A stretch of 59,472 nucleotides of DNA from positions 1 to 59,472 of the IMG/VR virus record IMGVR_UViG_3300010354_000097; one strand, 5' to 3'. The translations under genes were made by a program, and so were the position numbers. The notes below the pieces were generated by a model, which ran no database searches, was not told the origin of the DNA, and saw only the letters and a program-made list of their open reading frames with translations. Below are positions 41,701 to 51,323 of the stretch, one piece after another. The stretch comes from a virus. Within the stretch, counting starts at the first letter, position 1. Each line of letters starts with the position of its first letter.

Positions 41701-44700
41701 ATTGACTAGAAAAATCTTTTGCAGTCCAAATTTTATACCCAGTATCAATATTAGATACTAAACTACTGGGTTGATTTATAAGATCTCTAAAATTGAATAT
41801 AGCATAATCTGCTTCGTCTGGTCTTACCGGCCCGGCGGTTACAATATCCTGATCGTATATTCCATCTTGATTGTTTCTATAATTAAATAAATTTCCAGAG
41901 AAATCGGTTTCTTTGCTATACAGATCCGCTACACTATAAGATCTAAACATATCACCCGAGCCGGTTTCATTCGAACTTAAAATTTCAACACCAAAAGGAT
42001 TAGAATCTCTCAGTTGCTCATTGATGATTACTTCGGTAATTTTTTTATTAGATACAGCACCAAAAGACCCTACACGAACTGCCCACTCTTCGTAAAAATC
42101 TATATCTCCACCTAACTTATTAAATTGAGCATTTGTTAATGCATTAACTGCATTTCGTGTGCCTTTTTGTTTAATAAATCCTTGATAAAATTTGACCTGT
42201 GTCTTGGGTTCTAAGCTAAAATCGTCGAGGTAAGATCTATTTCTAAATCCAATTAAACTATGACTATAAAGTTCTAAGTTAACATCATAATAATCAGAAT
42301 CCACATCATATATGCTTACAAATTTTTTGGCATCAGCAGAGAAATTTAAAAATAAAGTCGGTGTAGTTGTTGCTGTAGTGTTTAAACTCCAGTCGGCAAA
42401 ATCAAATAAATCCTTCGCTGGAATAAAATCAATTGCAGAATATATTCTGTTTTTAAAAGAAACTAAATCACCTTTTTGATAATCTTTTCCTGCTTGCCAA
42501 TTTGGTATAGATCCGTTTGTATAGATAAACCCAGGAGCAAATAATCGCCCTGCCCAATCGGCTGTTTTTGATCCGACTAATTTTAATCTAAATTGTCTAC
42601 CTCCAACATTGGGATCATAAATTATATCACTAAAAACTGTTTGATTATCTAATAGCAATACGTGTTCGTATTGCACCAAACTTAAATCTGCTAATCCAAT
42701 GATTTTATTTTGAAAAGTTTCTACAACAAAACTATCACTATCACGCACAGTTTCAAATTCTGATCCTTTGATGGAAACAAAATTTTGATCCAGTAATCGA
42801 GATCCTCCCCAGATTCCGTTGATCTCGTCTACTACCGCAGAACTGTCCTCAAGATAAAGTTTTCCAATAGCTGGACTTAGTACAAGTATTGAGTTTTCCC
42901 CCCATCCTTGCTCACTCCATACTAAAAATTCTTGTGAGCTCAAATTCCAATCTTGAGCTTTTTTAAGCTCATCGTTGAATTCATCAAACTTAAATCCTAG
43001 ACTATTGAGATATCGTTGGTAACTAATTAAAAAATCTACTACCTGTTGTCTATTTTGAAATTCATATCCGTAAGGTATTGTTAGATACACTAACTGGTAA
43101 TCTTTATAAATTTTAGCAGACTTTTCTATTCCTTTAATTACTGAATAATTATTGTTACTTCTACTAGGTACAATAGTAAAATATGGATTATGATAATCAT
43201 AACCCTCAACACTATATCCCGTTCTGGTCTTTTTAATAATCACTGCACTGTAAACTGCTCTACGAACAGGAGTAGATTTATGTAATAGAAGTTGATAATT
43301 TTCTGCCGGAACTAAAATAGAATCGTTAGTACTGCCCGGGCTAGTTTGTTCGGCATAAATTTTTAATAAATTTTTATCAGTAAACCCACTGAGTTTATAA
43401 CTTAATCTTATATCAATTTGATCTAATAATCTACGAACCTCTGCATAGCCCGAAATTCCTTGGCCGTTTAAATAATCTACTATCCAATTTAGCCAACTAG
43501 CACTTCTCTGTATTTGGCCATCAACTGTTGATCCATGGACCACTATCCTCGAAGGTTTAATTCTATCTTTAGTGCCAGAATATAACATTTGATTGAGTTC
43601 GCTAAAGTACAGATATCTATTATTGTCTATCCCTAATCCAAAATATTCAGCCGGTGAAGTTAATGCCAATGCGATCTGCATAGCATAAGGATAATCACTG
43701 CTCATTCTCCATGCTGATTCAACAGGACCCATATCACCGACTGCCCAACTACTAGCTGTATTGTTTCCGTTAAAATTTTTAATTAAGAACGTATCTGGAG
43801 TTTTTAAATCTCCGTATTCGTCCACAGGAATTATTCTACTCAGTCCCGGTCTAGAAAATCTCGAATCAATTCCTATTCTGGTTCCTTGTCTAATATAACC
43901 GTTTTCTAAATCAGTCCAAAGAATACTATTTCCTTTTGTATAAGGAGCAGCACCATATTCTTCGTCCCACCAACTTGGTTTTTCACTAAATCCTAACATT
44001 TCCCAAGGATGACTGTGAGGTCTATCCGTATCGTAGAAATATCTATAAATTCCACGCCAATTTCCAGGCAAAACTTCATTATCTAAAACACTGGTGGATT
44101 TTTTAAAATTCCAAGTTTTAGAATTATTACTATCATAAAATTGATTAGTAATATAATCTAACTGGTTTGATCCTACCCATTTAAGAAAATTACTCGAAAT
44201 AATTAAATCAAACTCATTCTTTGTAAATTTTGAAACTCGAAATTTACCAGGAAGTATATTCCACATAACACTACGATTTTCTATATCGTACTGAGTTTTT
44301 AGATTGTTAAATATTCTTTTTTCTAATTCTAATAAAAATAAATCTCTATAATCGTTGAAAGCCGGGGTGATACTTCCGTCATGCCCCTGTATTACCGAAA
44401 TAGGTTCACTAAACCTATCATCTAAATAAATTTTAGGTTCAAATTTGGGATAAAGACCTAATTTAGTTGGTGTCTCAGGAACAAAATTACCATCGGTGTT
44501 AGTATATTCTACGATAGTAATAATATCATTTAACGATCTTGATAACTCAGGCAATAATTTGATTGCTGGTAAAGTTTGACTTACTTCGTAATCTTTATTT
44601 TTGATTAGTTGCTCAGAATTTAGATAAACTAATACCGCTCGATTACTAGCTGCCGACTCGCTTATAATCGATTCAATTTGATAATATTCTATATCTACAT

Positions 44701-47700
44701 CTAATACTGTATAAGAATAAGTGGTCCGATTGTCTCCATAAGGAACCATATCACTATAGTACCATGGACTATCTGTTGCTCGAGCCAGTACTAATTGCTT
44801 GAGTATTTCGTCTACATGTTCAGCGACTTTGGTTTGATCGTAGAAGTTGACCGACTTAGCACGTTCAAGAAATCTATTTTTAAATTTGTTATATTCCTTC
44901 TGAGCGTACTGTACACCTTGAATAAAATTAGCTTTTTGATGTGTTAAAAATAGTCCTCCGTAGATCATCGGTGAACTATGCTGTAATATTGTTCCTGATA
45001 TTTGACTATAATCTAAATCTTTAGAATTATTATTTCCTAATTCTACTCCAACTAAATCTTGTAAACTAGAAAATACTTCTTTAACATGAGAACGAATTTG
45101 TCCCAATGTTAATTCACTAAAATCATCGTTTAGTGCATTGTTTTCTAAATTTGACGGTATTTGATAAAATCCACTATTATCCGTTTGATCGCTATAGATT
45201 AGTATATCGATTTTACTATCCGCTTCTGGAACACGATCCAAAACTATAGTAGTTTTATTATCAGCGATAGTGATTACTATATTGTCAAAATTTTCTAATT
45301 CGTTGTCTATATAAACTTTAACCGGGGTGTTTACTCCTGAAGTGCTTACAATAAGATTATATGTAAACGAATCTTTGATACCATCTCCGATTTCCGAAAA
45401 TAATTGATATTGTTGAGTTTTATCGACGGAGCTTGACCAAACATTTATTTTTTGTTGTTCGGTCCTAGAAATATTTTTTCCTAAAAATCCTACACTAACA
45501 TCGCTGGTAGTTAAAAGATTGTCAATCTGATAATTAAATCTGTCTACTTCAAAATTATTTGTAAATTCGATGTCGCCGACATTTCCTAAATTACGATACG
45601 AAAGAGGAAATCCTAATACACTGTCGTCGGTCCCGGTACCTACTTTATAAGAAAATAAACTAGTACCAACGAAATTACTGAACTGCCACTCAGATAAACT
45701 CAGTCCTTCGATATCAAAAACATCAAATAATGGTTTCTGTTGAATCGTTGATTTAATTTGACTCTGAAACCATTGATTATTTTGATAATGATAATATTTG
45801 TTAGCATAAAATCCGTTAGTAACTTCTACGTTCTGATATTCTTCCACCACTGCGTATGGTGTCAATATAATAGTATCGTTGCCATCTAATTCTACAATAG
45901 AAATTTCGTATATAGTTTTTTTTACATCGTTGTCAGTATCAGCACCAAATATAATTTTCATACCCGAGGTTAATGTAACATCCTGAAACACTAATGTAGT
46001 TAAAGGATTGGTAGTAAGATCAGTGGATCCAGCAAAAGTAATTATTGTTTCTGTGCCAAAGGCATCGGTGTAGGTATTATCATAGAAATCAACTTGAGTA
46101 ATAAACTCTCTGCCAAAGTTGAATAACTGCAAGTCCGACTCAAATTCAATTATTGGTCGTTTTGCTCGATAAGATTGATTTAATATCATTGGTACTTTGT
46201 TATAGTTGGCAGAACTTAATATTGTGCGTTGATGGAACCAGCGATTAGTTCTACTCCAAAGATTTTTGTCTCTGCTTCCTCGATTGATAGTTATGTAATC
46301 GATGTTATCATAAAATTCGTAATTAATTCCTTTACTAGTTCCTGGTTCATCGAATGTTGTTCCTGAAGTAAAATCTGTAGTTACTTTATAGGCTATTTTA
46401 TCATAAAGAAATAAATCATCTACAGAATATGCTGTTGATGATTCCCAATCAGCAATTAAATCTTCTACTTTAATTAAACGAATACTTTTTCCAACACCTT
46501 CGATATAGTATTCATTATTAGCATAGGACGAGGGCGTTACCGAATTATCAAATCCGATTTTAAGTCCGTTTTCAAATTTTATACCATTGGGGCTTGTATA
46601 TTCGGTCTTACCTAATATTTCCGATTCTATATCGATAACAGTTGTTTCTAAATCAACTAAACGTATACGGCCGGATAAATTAGGATTAGAATCATTTTGA
46701 TAAAATAATATATCTTGATCAGCTGTAATAATAGGATATTCTACTAAACTATTTCCCGATCTATACCATTGCAATCCGCCGTAATTTTCTCCGTTGTTTA
46801 CAAAAATTCTAGTATCTGTTATTGTATTATGGACATTTATTAATGTAACAAGATAATCAGTAGTTAATTCTATTAGTTTAATTTGGAATACATTAGCTCG
46901 ATTAGTCAACGAGATAGTTTGACTAGGATATCCCGGTAATGGATTATCGTTCTCATCTAGTGCAGCAATACTAGTCCAATTTCCCCCGGTGTTCTCGGGG
47001 TCTAAAAATATAATATATTTGTTATTTAAATCTCCGACATATCCATCGATTGATTCATAGTCGCCGAGCACATCACTAAGCAGTCTATTGGCTAGTTGAT
47101 TATACGATAATGTTGTGGCTAAGTCGGCGTTAAATCCAACCGGCATATTTTTAAATGAGTCTTGATCGCTAGATAGTGGAACATTAAAAACTACAGTACC
47201 AGTATTAACACCGTTATTCACAACACCAAAAATTTCTCGTGTTGAAATGTTAGGATTGTTTACACTAACACCTGATCCTAATTCTGTTTGAATATAAAAT
47301 TTACTTCCGCTATGTCCAACAGCAAAACTATAAGATCCGCCACGTCGTAAAATTATTTCGGGATTTTTATTGGGATCAGTATCAAACAAATAACCATTGT
47401 TTTTATTATTAACTGTTACTACAAAATCTTTTTCCAATGGAACATAATCTAATCCCACTTCAACTACATCTGGTCCATTTGGCAACCAATAATACTGTGT
47501 AAAATTGACCAGCTTATCTAAGTCAAAGTGTCCATTATAACTATAATTTTGATTAGCAAACAATCTGCTATGAGCATTTGTTATGCCACCATTGAAATTA
47601 ATTTGCTGTAATATATCGGTATAGTTAGCATAAAATTCTGCCATACCCCGATCGTCTGATATTACAATGCTGGGTTCCAGTTGATAATTTTGACGATCTG

Positions 47701-47887
47701 AAGTATTTTCGATTACATATTTGTCGTCACGTCGCGATACTGGAGAAAATTGTCTTCCAATATAGCCGTTGAATTTTTTCAACCTTGGTTCAGACATTAA
47801 TTGATCTAAGGTAGCACCCAAGAATCTTTTATTTGCTGACGTTTTTAAATATTCTGGTAAAAAATCTAAAGTTTTACTGTTTGCCAT
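35744..47887 (-). CDS. Giant baseplate/tail structural protein (4047 residues)
   Basis: The largest gene, one uninterrupted frame of 4047 codons between gp6 and the fibre genes. The first ~250 residues (LDFLPEYLKTSANKRFLGAT, YYWLPNGPDVVEV) resemble large structural proteins of marine T4-like phages. Residues ~2200-2720 contain FG-GAP-like propeller blades (FGYDIKCSTDGRQLIVGAPG and others). Residues ~3470-3520 carry paired NGGGDYFKEPTLIV repeats. Residues ~3630-4000 hold three copies of an NGE.I.Y ... RG ... H.SGS module. The size suggests a baseplate-peripheral or long fibre-like protein, perhaps replacing gp7/gp8/gp10. A self-complementary hairpin lies just before its start. Confidence 0.8.
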   Translation of the reverse strand: MANSKTLDFLPEYLKTSANKRFLGATLDQLMSEPRLKKFNGYIGRQFSPVSRRDDKYVIENTSDRQNYQLEPSIVISDDRGMAEFYANYTDILQQINFNGGITNAHSRLFANQNYSYNGHFDLDKLVNFTQYYWLPNGPDVVEVGLDYVPLEKDFVVTVNNKNNGYLFDTDPNKNPEIILRRGGSYSFAVGHSGSKFYIQTELGSGVSVNNPNISTREIFGVVNNGVNTGTVVFNVPLSSDQDSFKNMPVGFNADLATTLSYNQLANRLLSDVLGDYESIDGYVGDLNNKYIIFLDPENTGGNWTSIAALDENDNPLPGYPSQTISLTNRANVFQIKLIELTTDYLVTLINVHNTITDTRIFVNNGENYGGLQWYRSGNSLVEYPIITADQDILFYQNDSNPNLSGRIRLVDLETTVIDIESEILGKTEYTSPNGIKFENGLKIGFDNSVTPSSYANNEYYIEGVGKSIRLIKVEDLIADWESSTAYSVDDLFLYDKIAYKVTTDFTSGTTFDEPGTSKGINYEFYDNIDYITINRGSRDKNLWSRTNRWFHQRTILSSANYNKVPMILNQSYRAKRPIIEFESDLQLFNFGREFITQVDFYDNTYTDAFGTETIITFAGSTDLTTNPLTTLVFQDVTLTSGMKIIFGADTDNDVKKTIYEISIVELDGNDTIILTPYAVVEEYQNVEVTNGFYANKYYHYQNNQWFQSQIKSTIQQKPLFDVFDIEGLSLSEWQFSNFVGTSLFSYKVGTGTDDSVLGFPLSYRNLGNVGDIEFTNNFEVDRFNYQIDNLLTTSDVSVGFLGKNISRTEQQKINVWSSSVDKTQQYQLFSEIGDGIKDSFTYNLIVSTSGVNTPVKVYIDNELENFDNIVITIADNKTTIVLDRVPEADSKIDILIYSDQTDNSGFYQIPSNLENNALNDDFSELTLGQIRSHVKEVFSSLQDLVGVELGNNNSKDLDYSQISGTILQHSSPMIYGGLFLTHQKANFIQGVQYAQKEYNKFKNRFLERAKSVNFYDQTKVAEHVDEILKQLVLARATDSPWYYSDMVPYGDNRTTYSYTVLDVDIEYYQIESIISESAASNRAVLVYLNSEQLIKNKDYEVSQTLPAIKLLPELSRSLNDIITIVEYTNTDGNFVPETPTKLGLYPKFEPKIYLDDRFSEPISVIQGHDGSITPAFNDYRDLFLLELEKRIFNNLKTQYDIENRSVMWNILPGKFRVSKFTKNEFDLIISSNFLKWVGSNQLDYITNQFYDSNNSKTWNFKKSTSVLDNEVLPGNWRGIYRYFYDTDRPHSHPWEMLGFSEKPSWWDEEYGAAPYTKGNSILWTDLENGYIRQGTRIGIDSRFSRPGLSRIIPVDEYGDLKTPDTFLIKNFNGNNTASSWAVGDMGPVESAWRMSSDYPYAMQIALALTSPAEYFGLGIDNNRYLYFSELNQMLYSGTKDRIKPSRIVVHGSTVDGQIQRSASWLNWIVDYLNGQGISGYAEVRRLLDQIDIRLSYKLSGFTDKNLLKIYAEQTSPGSTNDSILVPAENYQLLLHKSTPVRRAVYSAVIIKKTRTGYSVEGYDYHNPYFTIVPSRSNNNYSVIKGIEKSAKIYKDYQLVYLTIPYGYEFQNRQQVVDFLISYQRYLNSLGFKFDEFNDELKKAQDWNLSSQEFLVWSEQGWGENSILVLSPAIGKLYLEDSSAVVDEINGIWGGSRLLDQNFVSIKGSEFETVRDSDSFVVETFQNKIIGLADLSLVQYEHVLLLDNQTVFSDIIYDPNVGGRQFRLKLVGSKTADWAGRLFAPGFIYTNGSIPNWQAGKDYQKGDLVSFKNRIYSAIDFIPAKDLFDFADWSLNTTATTTPTLFLNFSADAKKFVSIYDVDSDYYDVNLELYSHSLIGFRNRSYLDDFSLEPKTQVKFYQGFIKQKGTRNAVNALTNAQFNKLGGDIDFYEEWAVRVGSFGAVSNKKITEVIINEQLRDSNPFGVEILSSNETGSGDMFRSYSVADLYSKETDFSGNLFNYRNNQDGIYDQDIVTAGPVRPDEADYAIFNFRDLINQPSSLVSNIDTGYKIWTAKDFSSQWNIYQTVNTDNLLTTINYGVDNTAEFVFYNRHDLSEEEIIIVKGFDDILDGVYQVLSVDSLYSVTVITGGTRTAYLESAVTVESSGIIFKLESMKLDRLTDVGDKSNWMDGDLVYVTYPNNSNVYEKSSPWQWDSTFNTTITDSNWGRIAKLSPNERMLAIGVPKSSPIVEYYNIASTPYRLTIAPPLSGSTYFGHSVELTNNRMFISSYGYSSNRGYIAVYKLVGQAYYLDQILLGGNASTGKFGYSMSVSEDQRWLYAGVPGDNKVRRFKRYEVPRELFTLSTTAPTVTYSLNWTVDPLSSQAIRVYETSSEQWLAEGIDYTITGTNDSITFTVPATTEYTIFKDSHYVYAGEITEPSPSAGDEFGYDIKCSTDGRQLIVGAPGRNSDSGKIFIYDRTVEAFTSLQGSTVFDCERSLQLSGSQPLFDVRVNGLLKEYLVDYVRTDSDTITFTYTLNGGDIVEIENNQFNLIQEFISELDQANSRFGSRVNLCSYNCSVYVSQPEYQTPTYKKGVVSRYVNRSRIEGSITGGIISSPSSCVTIGHSIRINDFEIFFTGQSLTSVIDDIENASIPGISVSQSNGKITISADSVLANNTLRILPGLGTGLEDLELTIFEFSQNIFKPGDSDQDYGYSIELSPDAERFYVSGGNTTIIYRPTWSDETTWDSNSTNFFDEIDQAGTIYEYDLLTDPDDTTIIAYVQSLIPETLIDDPDFNKVMAIGNNSAIMLSKKDAVVGKIDIFKNPSGKKGWSLVRSQGQIVDLNSIDNFYLYNKRTNSLVTYLDHIDPARGKVLGVADQFLDFKSSFDPAVYNKINSTTSDSDYFWSSYQIGKVWWNLDKIRYIDYQQSNREYRLRNWGKLFEGSQVEICEWVESPVLPSQYRSRGLSGIPLFEDDSRYSQITQVDTQSGLLKTKYYFWVTDKITAITNKSISISSIKNIIQDPVQQDIPYVAVLDDRSLAIFNCNQYFSSNDIVLKITSRGLSKDLPVHHEWQIIREKNDETIPEFLVTKLVDSLLGNSVVGNELREVPDTTLSDNMRYGISIRPRQTMFVDRLAASKIFVNYINRELQKNIIVGSKDITNLYQKDPEPTLGYTLEFDSYEELISIDLTSLDNGTVVLVHSSSEYMGNWALYQIDDGELTAIQVQQYNLDDYWAFSDWYADEFNQKTIPNYIINTFSELAGYNVQEGEIVRINNIGDGNWGIYQKSGLSYDPKGIGNGTIQINSLIYDPTSAGIGLDILSFDSIRFDYNPTIAFRTMIETLRNDILIDDLKYIFVGSIFAMFEYIFYEQKQPDWLFKTSFISVNHNLRRLDQYPSYVRDNQDYYRSYIEEVKPYRTKIREYLLRYEGDDIAPLSLSDFDLPAYYDPELGRYRSIDTETDTELLEQQPYSLWNQNHSFYIENVEIINGGGDYFKEPTLIVNGGNGKARLRATVEGGIITGVTIVNGGGDFMEVPTITVVPADFGNSAQLIARLTNKTVRSIATTIKFDRIAYTGQIQNWQANTSYVNNDIFVHENKFYLTYNDFTSGATFTTAPTTTLLTALTDESNPAYIDVVSISGFESTGGYFIIDDEIFQYDYITLAFNRFEGVTRAKLDSTAAAHSIGSTVKRFNYKEIGIAELRSAMERAYYYYQPGTGMTPNDVKQLFSGVDYSGVRVQGTGEFAGEQVTVYDIEYEGAPQPELENIDVFYRSSFLDTSLGTRAEDINVHGGKFVDTFNSHAPEELIPGRIYDTLEIRVFTEDSGNFIGFRVFHTMNCNTTDSNLNPQPTVQLAESLSNSATSVKVITYENSAVMLPFSGPQATYNPTIVINGETIQYTNYNPGSGIISGMIRGAGAVNHPSGSFVTVLDNLKDYRFYYRISGDHTTTLAEPLNYYDTEIKLTDSTNFIQPSSTDNIPGIVFINGEKIVYWTINYVTHTLGQLTRGVSGTGIPEIHASGSLISDASQQQVIDNADSVVWSQTGTKLFDSITTQAGFLKTKYSYDPSN

Positions 47888-47907
47888 ATCTCAGCACTGA
47901 TTGTAAA

Positions 47908-47933
47908 GTTATACAGAATGAACTCTGTATAAC
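47908..47933. repeat. Perfect 10-base inverted repeat before the giant gene
   Basis: GTTATACAGA and TCTGTATAAC flank a six-base loop, giving a perfect 10-pair hairpin in the 58-base gap between gp6 and the giant gene. There is no T-run of note on either side, so it is a poor terminator. On the - strand GTAAATA, a weak late-promoter-like motif, precedes it, so it may form in the 5' leader of the giant gene's message. Confidence 0.6.
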
Positions 47934-47945
47934 TATTTACCATTA

Positions 47946-50900
47946 TTAAAGACGGCCGATTTGCGAGGCAGTTACCGCCGGAATAATTTCTACATTGTCC
48001 ACTGTGGCAGCACTAGTAATTATTTCGTATGGCTCAGCATTAACTTGAAATAGATCTCCAAATTCACTATTAGCACTAGTTGGAACTATAATTACACTAG
48101 CTATTGTGGGTGATAACGTAGAATGCAAATATGCACTCAGTTCTGTGAAATAAAAACTTTCTCCAAAATCCCAATTTTCAATCTCAAAATATCGATTAAT
48201 GGCCGATATAACAGTGGTTTTAATTTCATTATCGCTAACCGACACGTTAGGATTTTTAACCACTTTAAATGTAGCTCTTAGTGTTTCGGGTGCTTTATTT
48301 CCAAATAAAGGCTTGAAACTTGCCGGATTCATTATTAGAGAGTCGCTAATGCTTTTAACATCATCTAAGTCTGCAAATTCTTGATTTAATGCATCAGTTG
48401 TGGGTTTTTCTGGTTCAATTAATATGCCGGTTGTATCTCGTAACCAAGCACCGTATTCGTCGTTATAACTCTTAGTTAGCACAAATATATCAATGATATT
48501 AGTAGTACTAGGATCTATACGTCTAGTATTATTAGCATTGTGTTGATATTGAAAGTATAAATCTTGTCTTCCTGTAAATTTCATATATCCGTTGCCGGCA
48601 TCAACTACTGTTTTTGTATTATTACTTAAAATAGTTTTATAGAATAATCCAAAATTAGTAGCATAAAAGAGTTGCCCAACAGGATAAAAGTTTTTAGCAT
48701 TTATAATGTCTGTTTCAGTCTGATAATCCGATACTACTGTTTGATTATCTATAAAATTTCTTTCTACCAATCCATCATACCCGGCTTCATTTCTGAAATA
48801 AACTAAATCTTTAACACCAGCTTCTCCGGTACGTACAATACGATCAAACAGATATGGATTATCTGGAATACTATCGTTGTCTAAATCTGCGTAGGTTACT
48901 AATACACGTTTGGGATTTTGATATCCGTCGATCTCTATTACATTATCATAAATGTTCCAGACCATATCCGATTCGTAACTTTCTCCAGTCACTGGATCTG
49001 TATTAATGGAAAGAACATTTATTTGATCTTTTATTACTGTACCGGTTACTGCATCAAAAATTCGTTGGTTGTTATCAAAATAAAAATTAGTTTCTCTTAC
49101 ACTTTCAAAATAGTATTCGATACTTCGAAACTTTACATTGTAGACCCCGTTACCCGAATGATCAAATAAAATCAACCAATTTTTTTCCGAATCGTTAATA
49201 TCAAAATCAGCTGAGGTATTCACTGGGCTTTCAATCGACCAACTACTTGTAACATTATCATAACTTAACCCGAATGTATTGTTGGACAACATTTCCGTTT
49301 TAATACTAGATATAACACTGTCACTAAAATTATTACTAAATTCAGGAATAGCTCTAGATACAATTGCCTCGGTGGGAGCAATATTATTAATCGATACTGC
49401 ACCTAATCCATTGGCATTAATACCTGTATTACTAATACCCAACCCGTCGGTGGTTGCTAAAATTTTTACATAGATTACTGTTTTTTCATTCTTGTTAGTT
49501 GGTGTTCCGACCACTAATTGATTCTGAGCATTAAAGAATTTACCTGCTGGTGCAGTAAGTTCGATTAAGCTACCTGATTTAATTGATGCATAACCACCCG
49601 ACCCAATGGTTTGAACAGTTCCACTGCCGTTAACAAAATATCCCGTGTTAAGATTAGAATCTGTTGTTTGAGATACCCATTCTAAATTCGATATAGTTGT
49701 CGGATCGTAATTTTCATAATAAAAATGTAATACGTATGGTTGACTTAAAATAGGGATAATCGAATTTCTTAGAAATATTTCTATTTCGCTAGAATAATTA
49801 AATGAGAACGATGACAATACTTTCAACGAAGTATTTTTATATATTACTCCGTCTTGAGCAAATATATTAGTTCTAGAATATTTTCCTGATGCATCTACTA
49901 ACTCTAAAAATTTACTTATACCACTACTAGTTCGATTAATTGATTTAACTTTTAATATATTAGAATATGCAGTATAGGGATAGATATTGTAATCTTCTCC
50001 CGATATCATTCGACTCTGAGTATAATATTGTTGTGGTGCTCGAGTTTTGATCTCTGTTAAAGTTTCTCTTGCAGTAGCATTATTAACAGTATATTTTAAA
50101 CTAGCTCGTAAGGTTAATGTCTCGACTCGATTTGTTCGACTAACATAGTCGATTGATATCAATATATTTTGTAATTCTTGGCTACTTATTTTATAGGAAA
50201 CTCCGTTAGCTACACGATAATAAAATCGAAAATTACCAGTCGGTATATTAGCAAAACTACCATCGCCAAACACTAAACTAATTTGATCATTGGCTCGACT
50301 ATTAATTTGAAAAATGTTTCTATTTAGACTATTGTTATAGATAACATTTACACCACTAACAGTAGCAGTTTTTGTCCATGCTGTAGTTTCAACACCGCTG
50401 GAATTTAGTTGATATAACCATTGGTCTTCTTGATTAATATCATTGACATCAATATTAATAACCCGATTAGGTAAGGATTCGTTCAATACTAAATCAATAC
50501 TTGATGTAGTTCCCTGTTTAAACATTAAAAAGAATCCAGTATTTGTACTATTATTACCCAAATTATCGTTACGATAAAGAATATTAAAATTTTGTCCCAA
50601 TAAAGGAGGTTGCTCGTACAAATAACTTTGATTTAAACTAGAAGGACTAATAACTTCAAAATTCATTGTTATATCATTGACTGTGCTTTGAAACGGGATA
50701 ACCGGACTTTGAGTTCCTGTCAAATTAACACTATATTCTTCAGTTCGTATTCCCGAAATAGTTTGACTATTTCCGGGTTTACCTATTATTTGGCTGTTAA
50801 TTAATGCGGAATTCAATACTGTTCTGAATTGTTCTAACCAATTTTCGTTAGATACATCATTCCACGAGATGGCAATATTTGCTAAATTAATTCCGTCACT

Positions 50901-51293
50901 GTCTAATACTGATTCTGTAGTACTGACACTATCTATTTTTAATAACCCCTGAGCACTTTGTGTTCTTTTAGGATTGTAGTTAATAAGTTTAGCTAATTTA
51001 AGTACACTATCTCTACGTTCGGCCGTGTCAATAAAGTTTTCACGTGCATTTAAATCTGTTCTAAAAGCTAGATTTTGTCCAAGCCAAGCAATTAAATCAA
51101 TTAAGGCAATATATTCGCTGCTTTCAATGTAATCGTTAAAATTTTCTGGATAGTAAAGTCGTAGATAATCGATCATACTTTTACGTAGAGTTTCAAAATC
51201 ATAACTTTGAAAATCTGCGTTTTTAAAACTTTGATAAATTCTAGTCCAATCTTCGGCAGCAATTGTTCGATTTTGTCTATTAGTTATGGCCAT
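47946..51293 (-). CDS. 6: Baseplate wedge protein gp6
   Basis: A 1115-residue gp6-type wedge protein (660 in T4). The N-terminus has YQSFKNADFQSYDFETLRKS-MIDYLR, NDYIESSEYIALIDLIAWLG and NLAFRTDLNARENFIDTAER, which are hallmarks of gp6. A long beta-rich middle (residues ~380-900) follows, and the C-terminal ~200 residues (FKVVKNPNVSVSDNEIKTTV, FYFTELSAYLHS) resemble the baseplate J-like ending. It forms the inner ring of the baseplate with gp53 and gp25. A TATAAATA late promoter lies 23 bases upstream. Confidence 0.92.
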   Translation of the reverse strand: MAITNRQNRTIAAEDWTRIYQSFKNADFQSYDFETLRKSMIDYLRLYYPENFNDYIESSEYIALIDLIAWLGQNLAFRTDLNARENFIDTAERRDSVLKLAKLINYNPKRTQSAQGLLKIDSVSTTESVLDSDGINLANIAISWNDVSNENWLEQFRTVLNSALINSQIIGKPGNSQTISGIRTEEYSVNLTGTQSPVIPFQSTVNDITMNFEVISPSSLNQSYLYEQPPLLGQNFNILYRNDNLGNNSTNTGFFLMFKQGTTSSIDLVLNESLPNRVINIDVNDINQEDQWLYQLNSSGVETTAWTKTATVSGVNVIYNNSLNRNIFQINSRANDQISLVFGDGSFANIPTGNFRFYYRVANGVSYKISSQELQNILISIDYVSRTNRVETLTLRASLKYTVNNATARETLTEIKTRAPQQYYTQSRMISGEDYNIYPYTAYSNILKVKSINRTSSGISKFLELVDASGKYSRTNIFAQDGVIYKNTSLKVLSSFSFNYSSEIEIFLRNSIIPILSQPYVLHFYYENYDPTTISNLEWVSQTTDSNLNTGYFVNGSGTVQTIGSGGYASIKSGSLIELTAPAGKFFNAQNQLVVGTPTNKNEKTVIYVKILATTDGLGISNTGINANGLGAVSINNIAPTEAIVSRAIPEFSNNFSDSVISSIKTEMLSNNTFGLSYDNVTSSWSIESPVNTSADFDINDSEKNWLILFDHSGNGVYNVKFRSIEYYFESVRETNFYFDNNQRIFDAVTGTVIKDQINVLSINTDPVTGESYESDMVWNIYDNVIEIDGYQNPKRVLVTYADLDNDSIPDNPYLFDRIVRTGEAGVKDLVYFRNEAGYDGLVERNFIDNQTVVSDYQTETDIINAKNFYPVGQLFYATNFGLFYKTILSNNTKTVVDAGNGYMKFTGRQDLYFQYQHNANNTRRIDPSTTNIIDIFVLTKSYNDEYGAWLRDTTGILIEPEKPTTDALNQEFADLDDVKSISDSLIMNPASFKPLFGNKAPETLRATFKVVKNPNVSVSDNEIKTTVISAINRYFEIENWDFGESFYFTELSAYLHSTLSPTIASVIIVPTSANSEFGDLFQVNAEPYEIITSAATVDNVEIIPAVTASQIGRL

Positions 51294-51315
51294 TCTGATT
51301 ATCTCACTTATCTAT

Positions 51316-51323
51316 TATTTATA
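51316..51323 (-). promoter_or_regulatory. T4-type late promoter before gp6
   Basis: Perfect TATAAATA on the - strand, overlapping the TAA stop of gene 25. The predicted start is near 51309, leaving a leader of about 16 bases before the gp6 ATG. Confidence 0.65.
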
